The notes under the pieces were generated by a model, which did not search any database, had not been told where the DNA came from, and was given only the letters and a program-made list of their open reading frames with translations. Made by a program: the position numbers and the translations under genes. Positions 1-6,642 of a DNA stretch of 8,697 nt are shown here, in pieces. Numbering within the stretch: position 1 is the first letter of the stretch; each line of letters begins with the position of its first letter. Source of the stretch: an uncultured Bacteroidota bacterium (lineage in GTDB: Bacteria; Bacteroidota; Bacteroidia; Bacteroidales; SZUA-534); assembly GCA_937885735.1 (NCBI GenBank), contig CALABN010000089.1:1-8697 (forward strand), in the 5' to 3' direction.

Positions 1-19
1 CTTCAATGTTGAATGACAT
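1..19 (-). CDS. possible start of a further operon gene, cut by window edge
   Basis: An ATG at 19-17 on the minus strand opens a frame reading M-S-F-N-I-E up to the window edge. It lies 24 bp after the stop of the STAS gene and is preceded by a purine-rich GGGTATAGGA stretch that could serve as a ribosome binding site. Six codons are too few to name a product. STAS genes are often followed by a partner kinase, a PP2C phosphatase or another regulator, but nothing visible here identifies one. The ATG could also be fortuitous. Confidence 0.3.
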
Positions 20-43
20 TCCTATACCCGAATGGTTGTAACT

Positions 44-388
44 CTACAATGATTCTGTTGCCTTGTCGAGCGTTGGGAATATTTCAAGAATCTGGTCGAG
101 GTGAGTCATCTTGACAACATTCTTGACAGCGTCGCTCATATTGCAGAACTTAATCTTGCAGTTGTTGTTGCGTCCGTGGTTGAAGATGCTGATGAGTGAA
201 CCCAATCCAGTGCTGTCGATAAGGTCGATTCCTGCCATGTCGATGATGAGGTTCAGGTACTCGTGTTGGTCGATGATTGCATTCAGTTGTTGCTTTATTG
301 GCCCTTCGTTGACGATAGTCAATCTGCGGTTTTCAGGTTTCAGGGTTGCAATGGCGCAACCAGCGATTTGATTGTTTATCTGTATCAT
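44..388 (-). CDS. STAS-domain protein, anti-sigma factor antagonist type
   Basis: Small cytoplasmic single-domain protein of 114 aa, the usual size for SpoIIAA/RsbV-like STAS proteins. The diagnostic loop is IDLIDSTGLGSL. Its serine is residue 59 from the chosen start, equivalent to the serine phosphorylated by anti-sigma kinases in SpoIIAA-type proteins (known for the family). Flanking segments fit the STAS alpha/beta fold: a hydrophobic strand NLIIDMAGID before the loop, and CKIKFCNMSDAVKNVVKMT followed by a conserved-looking hydrophobic helix after it. The frame extends upstream to an ATG at 427, but that overlaps the kinase coding end, and the ATG at 388 lies 10 bp after the kinase stop, so I chose 388. 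Fourth gene of the minus-strand operon, stop TAG. No anti-sigma kinase or PP2C phosphatase partner is in the window. It could be a phosphorylation-switched regulator or a simple protein-binding module; the partner is unknown. Confidence 0.88.
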   Translation of the reverse strand: MIQINNQIAGCAIATLKPENRRLTIVNEGPIKQQLNAIIDQHEYLNLIIDMAGIDLIDSTGLGSLISIFNHGRNNNCKIKFCNMSDAVKNVVKMTHLDQILEIFPTLDKATESL

Positions 389-398
389 AATAAAAGAT

Positions 399-2663
399 TT
401 ATGTTCGTAAAGTCTCGATTTCGGCAAGGACGTCGGTGCTTACCGATATAAAGTTTGTGACAATTTTCTTGAATAGTTCCTCGTTGTTGCCGTTTTTTGC
501 CTGCAGTTCCAGTTCAGCCATATCGGCGCGCAATGACTCGATGCCCATAAGCGCCACTGACGACTTGGTCTTGTGCGCTATTGCCGACAGTTGTTGGTAG
601 TTCTTTTCGTCGAGAGCCTTTTCAAGCCCGACGAGCAATGTCGGCAACTGCTGGATGAACACGCTTATAAGTTCCTGCTTGAATTTTTCGTCACCGTCTG
701 TCACTGAATTCAAGTGTGTCGGGTCAATGTATTTGTATTTGTTGGTTGCTGTCTTTGGTGTTTCTTGCTGACTTTCATTTTCAGATTGTTGAACCGTGAA
801 ATGAATGTGCTTGTAAATCATATTTACAAGGTCTTGTGTCTCGAATGGCTTTGAAATGTAGTCGTCCATTCCAGCGGCAATGCATTTTTCCTTCTCGCCC
901 TTGATTGCGGCAGCCGTGAGTGCTATGATAGGAATGGTCCTTTTAGTCTGATTGTCCATTTTTCGAATAACGGAAGTGGCTGTATATCCGTCCATTTCAG
1001 GCATATGCAAGTCCATAAGAATCAAGTCGAAACTGTCTTTGTTGAGCAGGTCGATGACAATCTTTCCGTTAGGTGCAATTACAAGGTTGAAGTCCTTCTT
1101 GAGAATTGTCTTTACAAACAGTTGGTTAATTTCGTTATCCTCGGCCAAAAGAATGTTAGGTTTCTTGTCTGTCTTGATTATTTCAGGCACAATGTTGACT
1201 GAAGTTTCGGCTTCGACAGTTTCAATGCCGTGCTTGTAAGTGATTTCAAGGCTGAACGAACTGCCTTTGCCTTCCTCGCTCAAAAGCGTGATTTTGCCTC
1301 CTTGCATCAAGGCCAGTTGCCTCGATATTGTCAACCCCAAACCAGTGCCGCCATATTTGCGTGTGGTGTCGTTGGTTGCCTGTGAGAAACTTGAGAATAT
1401 CAGTTCCTGCTTGTCTTTAGGTATGCCGATGCCTGTGTCGTGGACAGTAAAGCAAAGTTTGCTTGATTCGCTGTCCTGCGATATTACATTGACTGTAAGT
1501 GTGATGCCACCATATTCAGTGAATTTCAAGGCATTACTCAACAGGTTGTTGAGAATTTGGTTGAGTCGGGTAGGGTCGCCAACAACAAATGTTGGCATAG
1601 TTGGTGCAATGGCTGACTTGAAATACAATCCCTTGGATTCGGTTGTTGTTTTGTAAGTTGAAGTTATGCTGTTGATTAACTTCTGAAGATTAAAGTCGAT
1701 GCTTTCGATTTCCATTTTGCCTGCCTCGATTTTCGAGAAGTCGAGAATGTCGTTGATTATGACAAGCAGGTTGTTTGCCGAAATGGTGATGTTGTCAAGG
1801 AAAGTCTTTTGGTCTGGTGTCAGGTTGGTGTCGTTGAGCAGTTTGGCCATTCCTATAACGCCAGTCATTGGGGTGCGTATCTCGTGGCTCATATTTGCAA
1901 GGAACTGGTCCTTGATTTTTGCAAGGTTTTCAGCCTGTTCCTTGGCCAGAGTCAGGTCGATGTTCTGCTTCTTGATTTGCTTAATCATTGAGTTGAAGCC
2001 CTTCATCAACTCGCCAATTTCGTCGTTTCTCTTTTCGGCCTCTTTGACTTGATAATCTGATACGTCGGAAATTTCCCGCATAATCCTTGTGAGTTCAATG
2101 ATAGGCGAGGATATTACGTTCTGCATTTTCTTTGAAAGCACCCACGCTATTACCATTGCCACAAAAAGCATCAGTATGTAAACTTTCAGGAATTGCATCG
2201 ACCTGTTTTTGTAAGGCTCGAGGCTTGAATTGAGGTATATTGAACCTATTTTCTCATCATCGAGAATGATGTTTTGGCTTAATAGCAGGGCGTCGTCGGT
2301 GAATGCGGAAGTGTCGTGTTCAGAGAAGAAGTCGAGGTTGGTGTTTGTATATTCTGGACTTTGAGTGTATTCGGCAAACAGTCTGTGGTCCTTGTCGTAG
2401 ATGCGGGCAACCCTGATGTCCTTGTCGGCAACCAGTGTGTGCAACACGTTTTGCGACTCGTTTGGATAATCGAACATTATGTTTGCCGTGTTGTTGTCGC
2501 CTACAATGTCGGCCAGTATTGAAAGGTTGTTCAGCAGTTGCCTTTTGTACTGGATTCTATCGTAGTGGGCAAAGATTAGGCCAACAATAATCATTGCTAT
2601 CAAACTGATAGTCATTACCAATGTGGTAATTTTGGTCCGTATTGACAAATCCTTAAAATTCAT
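399..2663 (-). CDS. hybrid sensor histidine kinase, CHASE8-like sensor, REC and HPt
   Basis: Inner-membrane kinase of 754 aa carrying a complete phosphorelay. Transmembrane helix 1 spans about 12-32. A periplasmic domain (about 33-157) resembles CHASE8, the YfiN sensor type: [19 protein letters not shown], then [11 protein letters not shown], then [14 protein letters not shown]. Helix 2 is about 160-177, HAMP about 178-232, then a short coiled coil. HisKA has the H-box MSHEIRTP with phospho-acceptor H260. HATPase_c shows the N-box (N373/N377), G1 DTGIGIP (409-415) and G2 GGTGLGL (438-444). The receiver (about 503-618) has acidic residues E508/D509, phospho-acceptor D551, T583 and K605. A C-terminal HPt (about 650-750) has H697 in AHKTKSS. 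All key residues are present, so it should be active. There is no PAS domain, so sensing is probably periplasmic. The ATG overlaps the YfiR gene end by 11 bp (ATGAATTTTAA) and is preceded by AAAGAAG, suggesting translational coupling. No DNA-binding response regulator is in the window. Confidence 0.95.
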   Translation of the reverse strand: MNFKDLSIRTKITTLVMTISLIAMIIVGLIFAHYDRIQYKRQLLNNLSILADIVGDNNTANIMFDYPNESQNVLHTLVADKDIRVARIYDKDHRLFAEYTQSPEYTNTNLDFFSEHDTSAFTDDALLLSQNIILDDEKIGSIYLNSSLEPYKNRSMQFLKVYILMLFVAMVIAWVLSKKMQNVISSPIIELTRIMREISDVSDYQVKEAEKRNDEIGELMKGFNSMIKQIKKQNIDLTLAKEQAENLAKIKDQFLANMSHEIRTPMTGVIGMAKLLNDTNLTPDQKTFLDNITISANNLLVIINDILDFSKIEAGKMEIESIDFNLQKLINSITSTYKTTTESKGLYFKSAIAPTMPTFVVGDPTRLNQILNNLLSNALKFTEYGGITLTVNVISQDSESSKLCFTVHDTGIGIPKDKQELIFSSFSQATNDTTRKYGGTGLGLTISRQLALMQGGKITLLSEEGKGSSFSLEITYKHGIETVEAETSVNIVPEIIKTDKKPNILLAEDNEINQLFVKTILKKDFNLVIAPNGKIVIDLLNKDSFDLILMDLHMPEMDGYTATSVIRKMDNQTKRTIPIIALTAAAIKGEKEKCIAAGMDDYISKPFETQDLVNMIYKHIHFTVQQSENESQQETPKTATNKYKYIDPTHLNSVTDGDEKFKQELISVFIQQLPTLLVGLEKALDEKNYQQLSAIAHKTKSSVALMGIESLRADMAELELQAKNGNNEELFKKIVTNFISVSTDVLAEIETLRT

Positions 2664-3204
2664 CTTCTTTGGTTGAAATTATTTTTGCCAGAAGCAAAAG
2701 TTTTGGACTGATTTTTATGTTGATGTCGTCGGCAATGTCCTTGTTAATCTCAAACTGGCGGTCGGAGAATTGAGGCATAAAGTTGATTACGCCACCCAAT
2801 TCGCAGAAGTTCTGCATCTCGTCGCCAATGGTCACTATGGGTTTTTGGCCCATTTTTTCCAAAATGCTGATAATCTCGTGTTGCTTTACACCCGAAAAAA
2901 TCAGTATGTGGCATTTGTCCAATTCGTCGATGCTGTTCACACGGTTTATCTTCCAGTCCTTGCCGTTGACCTTACGGCCAATCATAGTCTTTTCAAGTAT
3001 GATGCCGAACGGGTCGTTCTTGTAGACACACAGGTAAAGCGTGTCGCCAGTCAGGTAGTTTTCCGGCCAGTCAATGAATTTGGCAAAGTTGAATATGTAA
3101 GCGGCCTTCACCTCGTATTCGGAATATTGAGCGTTGGCATTTACCGCAATCAAACTTAAGATTGCTATGCCGAAGGCTATCGAAAAGTTTCTCATTGTCT
3201 TCAT
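2653..3204 (-). CDS. YfiR/DUF4154 family periplasmic protein
   Basis: A 183-aa exported protein. A signal peptide (about 1-25) ends in VNANA before Q26, a typical Bacteroidetes signal peptidase I site. The mature part has the YfiR/DUF4154 pattern: [18 protein letters not shown] near the N-terminus, [42 protein letters not shown], and the C-terminal GGVINFMP with [18 protein letters not shown]. In Pseudomonas, YfiR is a periplasmic repressor that binds the periplasmic domain of the diguanylate cyclase YfiN and is sequestered by the OmpA-like lipoprotein YfiB (family knowledge). Here it sits between an OmpA-domain protein and a kinase with a CHASE8-like sensor, so I infer an equivalent linker role. 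Cysteines are C59, C98 and C134. The start at 3204 is 5 bp after the upstream stop; M4 (3195) is an alternative that also keeps the signal peptide. The 3' end overlaps the kinase gene by 11 bp. Confidence 0.92.
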   Translation of the reverse strand: MKTMRNFSIAFGIAILSLIAVNANAQYSEYEVKAAYIFNFAKFIDWPENYLTGDTLYLCVYKNDPFGIILEKTMIGRKVNGKDWKINRVNSIDELDKCHILIFSGVKQHEIISILEKMGQKPIVTIGDEMQNFCELGGVINFMPQFSDRQFEINKDIADDINIKISPKLLLLAKIISTKEDEF

Positions 3205-3209
3205 TGTAG

Positions 3210-5672
3210 TCAGTCTTTAAGTTCGAAAAGTGTGATTTCGACACGGCGGTAGTTCATTTCGTGTGTCGAGTTGTCGTATTTGCCGTGCTCGGTCGATTCG
3301 CCGTGGCCTTGAGTAATAATCTTTCGGCCGTCGACATTGTTCTCAAGCAGATATTTCAGCACGTTCTGCGCTCGTCGTTGCGACAGGTTGACATTGTGCG
3401 TATGTTCGCCTTGGGTGTCGGCGTAACCGTCTATTATGGCGCCCACCGACGGATTGTCGAGAAGCAGGTTGATAATCTGGGTGAGTTCTTTCTTTGAGCC
3501 AGTGGTGAGTTTGCTCTCGTTCAGGTCGTAGTAAATGGTGTACTTGTGAATCGTGTTTCGCTGTTCTGGTTTCGACACTTTAAACAATGCCGGGTTTGTG
3601 TCGTCGTGACGGCTCGTTTTGTTCCTGAATCCCGAAATGTTGTTCATTCGGTTCAGGTTGACAGGCTCGGCAGTGTAGAACGTGTCTTTGCCTATAACCT
3701 GCATCTGCACTGATTTGCTCTTGATGCCTTCGGTGTAGAAGTGCGTTTCCGTAATCTTGTCTTTTTGCTTCGTGTTTGCATCGAGTATGCTCAATGTAAC
3801 AGAGTCGCTTGTGTTGATGGCATCTTCAATAAGGTTCAGCAGTTCGTCGGTGCTCTTCTTGAGTTGCGCCTGTTTGGTCTTGCTGACGCCTTGATTGCTG
3901 TACGACAATTTGTTGATTGTGTCCGATGTTTGTATGATGTTCTCTACAAGTTCGAGCAGGTGCTCGTAGTAGATAGGCTGTTGTACGTTGTTGTTCTGCG
4001 TTATGGAGTCAGCCTCGGTGGTCTTGTATATGTCGTAGAAAACATTGTTTACCATTACTTCCTCGCCAATTTCCTTGTTGCCAATGGTTATAGGGCTTAA
4101 CGTTATTTCCTGATACAGTTCGTAGAAATAGTTCTGGTAAGGAATGTGTATGTTAATCAACTGTGGCATAAAGTTAGGTGTCGATATCACAAGTTGATAG
4201 TTCTTGGCAGGAGGGAATATAAGCAGATACTTGCCAGTTTCGGGGTCAGGCGTATATACATATTTAATCTGCTCGTGAGTGTTCTTGTCGTAAACCTTGA
4301 TGTCCACCTTGACAGGCTTTGCAGGGGTGCCAGCCTTGACGGTTCCTTTGACAAGTGTCAATGGAATAGGGTCCTTGTAGCCGACCTTCATAATGGTGTG
4401 GCGCAGGTATGGGTTGTTCTTGGTGGTTGAGAAATAACCATATTCGCCACTTGCATTCAGTGTAAACGATATGTCGTCCATGGTTGTGTTGGTGAATCCC
4501 ATATTTTCGGGTACCTGCCAGTCGCCACCTATCTGGACAACCTTGAACACGTCGCGCCCGCCCATAGTGTTGTGCCCTTCCGAACTGAAGAATAGAGTCT
4601 TTCCGTCATAGTGAATGTGTGGAAAATCCTCGTCGTACTGGGTGTTCACCTTGTCGCCTAAATTGACAGGCTCGTCCCAATCGCCTTTCTTGTTTAGTGT
4701 TGAAAGGTAGATGTCACGGCCACCCAAACCGCCAGGACGGTCGCTTATGAAATACAGTTTTGTTCCGTCGGGGGTGATGCTTACGGCACCTTCATAATAT
4801 GGTGAGTTGATGTTCTTGTTGAGTTTCTTGACCTCGGTAACGTTGTTGCCGTTCAACAAGCCTACATAGATGTCCTGATTCAGTCCGACGCCGATATTAA
4901 GGAAGATGGTTCGTCCGTCGGGCGACAGGCCAGCGAGTTTCACCTCTTGGTCCTGCAGTTTGTGCTCAAGTTCCACATTCAGCATTTCGGGCTTTGTCCA
5001 CAAGTCGTTGTCATCCTTTGACGATATCATTATGCTTTGTGTGGTGGCATAGCCTTTGCCAACGCCATATTCTCGCATAAACACCATAATGCTTTCGTCG
5101 GCGCTAATGATTGGGTGATAGTCCGATTCAGTGTCGATTAGGCTTGCAATAGGTTCTATTTCAACTTTGTAAGGCTGTTCTGTTATGGCTATGGCGTTGT
5201 TGCAGATGGCAATCATACGCTTGCAGTGGTTCAGTTTGTTTATGTCGGCCTTGTCGCTTTTGGCAGTCTTTGTAATGAAAAGATTGTATTGCTTTATGGC
5301 ATCTTCAAAGCGGTAGTCGTAATGGTAGGCATCGCCCAAATAGCGCAAGGCGTCGTAGGGAATGAGCGAGCCAGCCTGCGTGCATACTTCTTCAAGATAA
5401 CCTATGGCCTTGTCCTTGTGAGTGGTTGTCCGCAGGTAGCAAAGGCCTATTTGGTAGCGCAAGGTTATGTCGTCTATCACCGAATCGAGTTGCATATATT
5501 GGTGAAGCGCCTCGCGATACAGACCTGCGTCAAAATTGTTGTTGGCCGATTTTAGCAGTTTCCGTTCATTTGTTGAATACTGTGCTTCAGCAGTTTGGGT
5601 TGATGCGAACAGCAATAGACAGCAAATGAATCCTGCACAAACCGATGTGGCCGAATTTTTTTTGAAATTCAT
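3210..5672 (-). CDS. TPR-PD40-CRD-OmpA envelope protein (PorE-like architecture)
   Basis: An 820-aa exported protein, first gene of the minus-strand operon. The signal peptide (1-30) ends TAEA before Q31; no lipobox is visible, unlike PorE or YfiB lipoproteins. TPR-like helices cover about 35-160. A PD40/WD40-like propeller (about 180-432) has blades marked by ISADES (189-194), LSPDG (249-253), SITPDG with SDRPGGLGGRD (298-320), HYDGKTLFFSSEG with GGRD (354-374) and DISFTLNASG. A carboxypeptidase-regulatory-like beta domain is at about 439-525. A polar linker of nearly 190 residues follows. An OmpA_C domain (about 710-817) carries DGYADTQG with D752 and LSQRRA with R767, the pair that contacts diaminopimelate in OmpA-like domains, and a final NYRRVEI. 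It should anchor to peptidoglycan with the TPR and propeller parts available for partner binding. By operon position it is the candidate YfiB counterpart. The architecture matches T9SS PorE, but context does not support that assignment. Confidence 0.93.
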   Translation of the reverse strand: MNFKKNSATSVCAGFICCLLLFASTQTAEAQYSTNERKLLKSANNNFDAGLYREALHQYMQLDSVIDDITLRYQIGLCYLRTTTHKDKAIGYLEEVCTQAGSLIPYDALRYLGDAYHYDYRFEDAIKQYNLFITKTAKSDKADINKLNHCKRMIAICNNAIAITEQPYKVEIEPIASLIDTESDYHPIISADESIMVFMREYGVGKGYATTQSIMISSKDDNDLWTKPEMLNVELEHKLQDQEVKLAGLSPDGRTIFLNIGVGLNQDIYVGLLNGNNVTEVKKLNKNINSPYYEGAVSITPDGTKLYFISDRPGGLGGRDIYLSTLNKKGDWDEPVNLGDKVNTQYDEDFPHIHYDGKTLFFSSEGHNTMGGRDVFKVVQIGGDWQVPENMGFTNTTMDDISFTLNASGEYGYFSTTKNNPYLRHTIMKVGYKDPIPLTLVKGTVKAGTPAKPVKVDIKVYDKNTHEQIKYVYTPDPETGKYLLIFPPAKNYQLVISTPNFMPQLINIHIPYQNYFYELYQEITLSPITIGNKEIGEEVMVNNVFYDIYKTTEADSITQNNNVQQPIYYEHLLELVENIIQTSDTINKLSYSNQGVSKTKQAQLKKSTDELLNLIEDAINTSDSVTLSILDANTKQKDKITETHFYTEGIKSKSVQMQVIGKDTFYTAEPVNLNRMNNISGFRNKTSRHDDTNPALFKVSKPEQRNTIHKYTIYYDLNESKLTTGSKKELTQIINLLLDNPSVGAIIDGYADTQGEHTHNVNLSQRRAQNVLKYLLENNVDGRKIITQGHGESTEHGKYDNSTHEMNYRRVEITLFELKD

Positions 5673-5747
5673 CGCACTAATTTTTGTGTGTAAACTTCAA
5701 AATTACTTTTTTTAAGTTTTGGAGCAATAGTCAAAAATGATTTGTAA
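5673..5747. promoter_or_regulatory. divergent intergenic region
   Basis: This 75-bp AT-rich gap separates the start of the minus-strand signalling operon (5672) from the plus-strand methyltransferase-like gene (5748). It must hold the promoters for both directions unless the plus gene is poorly expressed. The minus-strand promoter candidate is annotated separately. For the plus strand I see only a weak -7-like AAGTTTTG (5714-5721) with no TTTG at the right distance, so I do not call it. No operator-like inverted repeat stands out. Confidence 0.6.
5698..5728 (-). promoter_or_regulatory. candidate Bacteroidetes -33/-7 promoter of the minus-strand operon
   Basis: On the minus strand, TAATTTTG (5705-5698) is a perfect match to the Bacteroidetes -7 consensus TAnnTTTG. 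Exactly 19 bp upstream is ATTG (5728-5725), matching three of four positions of the -33 box TTTG. The spacing matches the consensus known for Bacteroides sigma-ABfr promoters. Transcription would start near 5690, leaving a leader of only about 18 nt before the ATG at 5672. Confidence 0.55.
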
Positions 5748-6545
5748 ATGGATTTTTTGAAAAAATTGTTCGATGCCCTTTTTATGCCCAAAACACTGCC
5801 CTCGGCTATGCGTCGGGCGGGGTATGCTGGCGACCAGATGGGCATTCGCAACAGATATCTGCGCGAAAAGGCCAATTGGCAGTCGCATCTCGACAATACC
5901 AAACAATACATTTTGGAGTCGGCGCGCAATGCGGAAAGGCACGGTTCTGTGGCCGTGCTCGGCAGTGGCTGGCTCTATGACGTGCCAGTGGAAGAACTCT
6001 CGCAGGCATTTGCCGATGTCTATCTTGTAGATATTGTTCACCCTGAACCTGTCAAGGTGCGGGTGGGGCGTATGCCAAATGTGCATCTTCTTACTTGTGA
6101 CTTGACTGGCGGAGCGGTTCAGATGGCAACGCAGGCTGTCTCGTTTGCCGATTTTTCTGAAAAATTCGCTTCCGCCAGGCTTGATATCCAATTGGGCGAT
6201 TATGATTTTGTGGTTTCGGTGAATCTGCTCAACCAACTTGACATCATTTTATGTGACTATCTTAAGAAACGTTTCAAGATTGGCGAGGAACAGTTGCAAC
6301 AAGTACGCGTCGCAGTTCAGCAACGCCACGTAGATGCATTGCCCAAAGGCCATAGTTGCCTGATAACCGACTATTTGCAGGTTGATTCGCCTGTCGATGG
6401 CTCTGCAGAAAATGAGATTCCTCTTGTATATTGCCATTTGCCAGAAAATATGACGTTCAAGGAATGGAAATGGATTTTCGACACCAATCAGCGTTATTCC
6501 GTAAAAAATAACACCACTTTTAAGGTCAAGGCAGTTTGTTTTTGA
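5748..6545 (+). CDS. hypothetical protein, class I SAM-methyltransferase-like fold
   Basis: A 265-aa protein without signal peptide or membrane segment, so probably cytoplasmic. I do not recognise the exact family. The middle reads like a Rossmann-type methyltransferase core. VAVLGSGWLYDVP (68-80) is in the position of the SAM-binding glycine motif, with G72 and G74. YLVDIVHPE (92-100) has acidic D95 at the end of a second strand. HLLTCDLTG (113-121) has D118. YDFVVSVNLLNQL (152-164) fits motif IV. The C-terminal CLITDYLQVD and the final VKAVCF are plausible late strands. The glycine motif is degenerate (two glycines, no third), so catalytic activity is uncertain and it may be a pseudoenzyme or use another ligand. 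The N-terminal basic, aromatic segment (1-50) has no assigned role. It is divergent from the signalling operon and separated by 97 bp from the next gene. The first ATG after the intergenic region was chosen as start. Substrate unknown. Confidence 0.7.
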   Translation: MDFLKKLFDALFMPKTLPSAMRRAGYAGDQMGIRNRYLREKANWQSHLDNTKQYILESARNAERHGSVAVLGSGWLYDVPVEELSQAFADVYLVDIVHPEPVKVRVGRMPNVHLLTCDLTGGAVQMATQAVSFADFSEKFASARLDIQLGDYDFVVSVNLLNQLDIILCDYLKKRFKIGEEQLQQVRVAVQQRHVDALPKGHSCLITDYLQVDSPVDGSAENEIPLVYCHLPENMTFKEWKWIFDTNQRYSVKNNTTFKVKAVCF

Positions 6546-6642
6546 CAACCAACTTTGTATTTTTAACGTTTTCAAAAGTGCAATGGATTTGTTTGCCCTT
6601 GAATTTTGAGAAAATATTGATAAATATTTAAAACTTAATGTA
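6546..6642 (+). promoter_or_regulatory. intergenic gap upstream of the TPR gene, probable promoter region
   Basis: A 97-bp AT-rich spacer between two plus-strand genes, long enough for a separate promoter. Several TTTG tetramers occur (6554-6557, 6588-6591, 6592-6595, 6605-6608), and GAATTTTG (6601-6608) is one base from the -7 consensus. None pairs with a -33 box at 19-20 bp, so the exact promoter cannot be placed. No convincing terminator hairpin follows the methyltransferase-like gene. The start region before 6643 is A/T-rich without Shine-Dalgarno sequence. Confidence 0.3.

Noticed and set aside
389..427. N-terminal extension of the STAS protein by 13 residues from an upstream ATG
   Set aside because: It overlaps the kinase C-terminus by 29 bp, and the extra residues are not part of the STAS fold; the ATG at 388 gives a typical length and spacing.
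2316..3159. Plus-strand open frames of 60-130 codons opposite the kinase and YfiR genes
   Set aside because: They are antisense to strongly supported genes and carry no recognisable motifs.
3210..5672. Assigning the 820-aa protein as PorE of the type IX secretion system
   Set aside because: Domain order matches, but no por/gld core gene is nearby, there is no lipobox, and the operon partners are a YfiR protein and a kinase. PD40-OmpA proteins are a broad family in Bacteroidota.
5712..6236. A 174-codon minus-strand frame antisense to the methyltransferase-like gene
   Set aside because: It overlaps the gene with coherent fold motifs and the divergent promoter region; its protein shows no domain or signal peptide.
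6581..6601. Possible hairpin (CAAtGG ... CCcTTG) after the methyltransferase-like gene, considered as a terminator
   Set aside because: The stem is only five pairs with a mismatch and no T-tract follows directly.
6601..6608. GAATTTTG as a -7 promoter box for the TPR gene
   Set aside because: First position mismatches TAnnTTTG and no TTTG-like -33 box lies 19-20 bp upstream.
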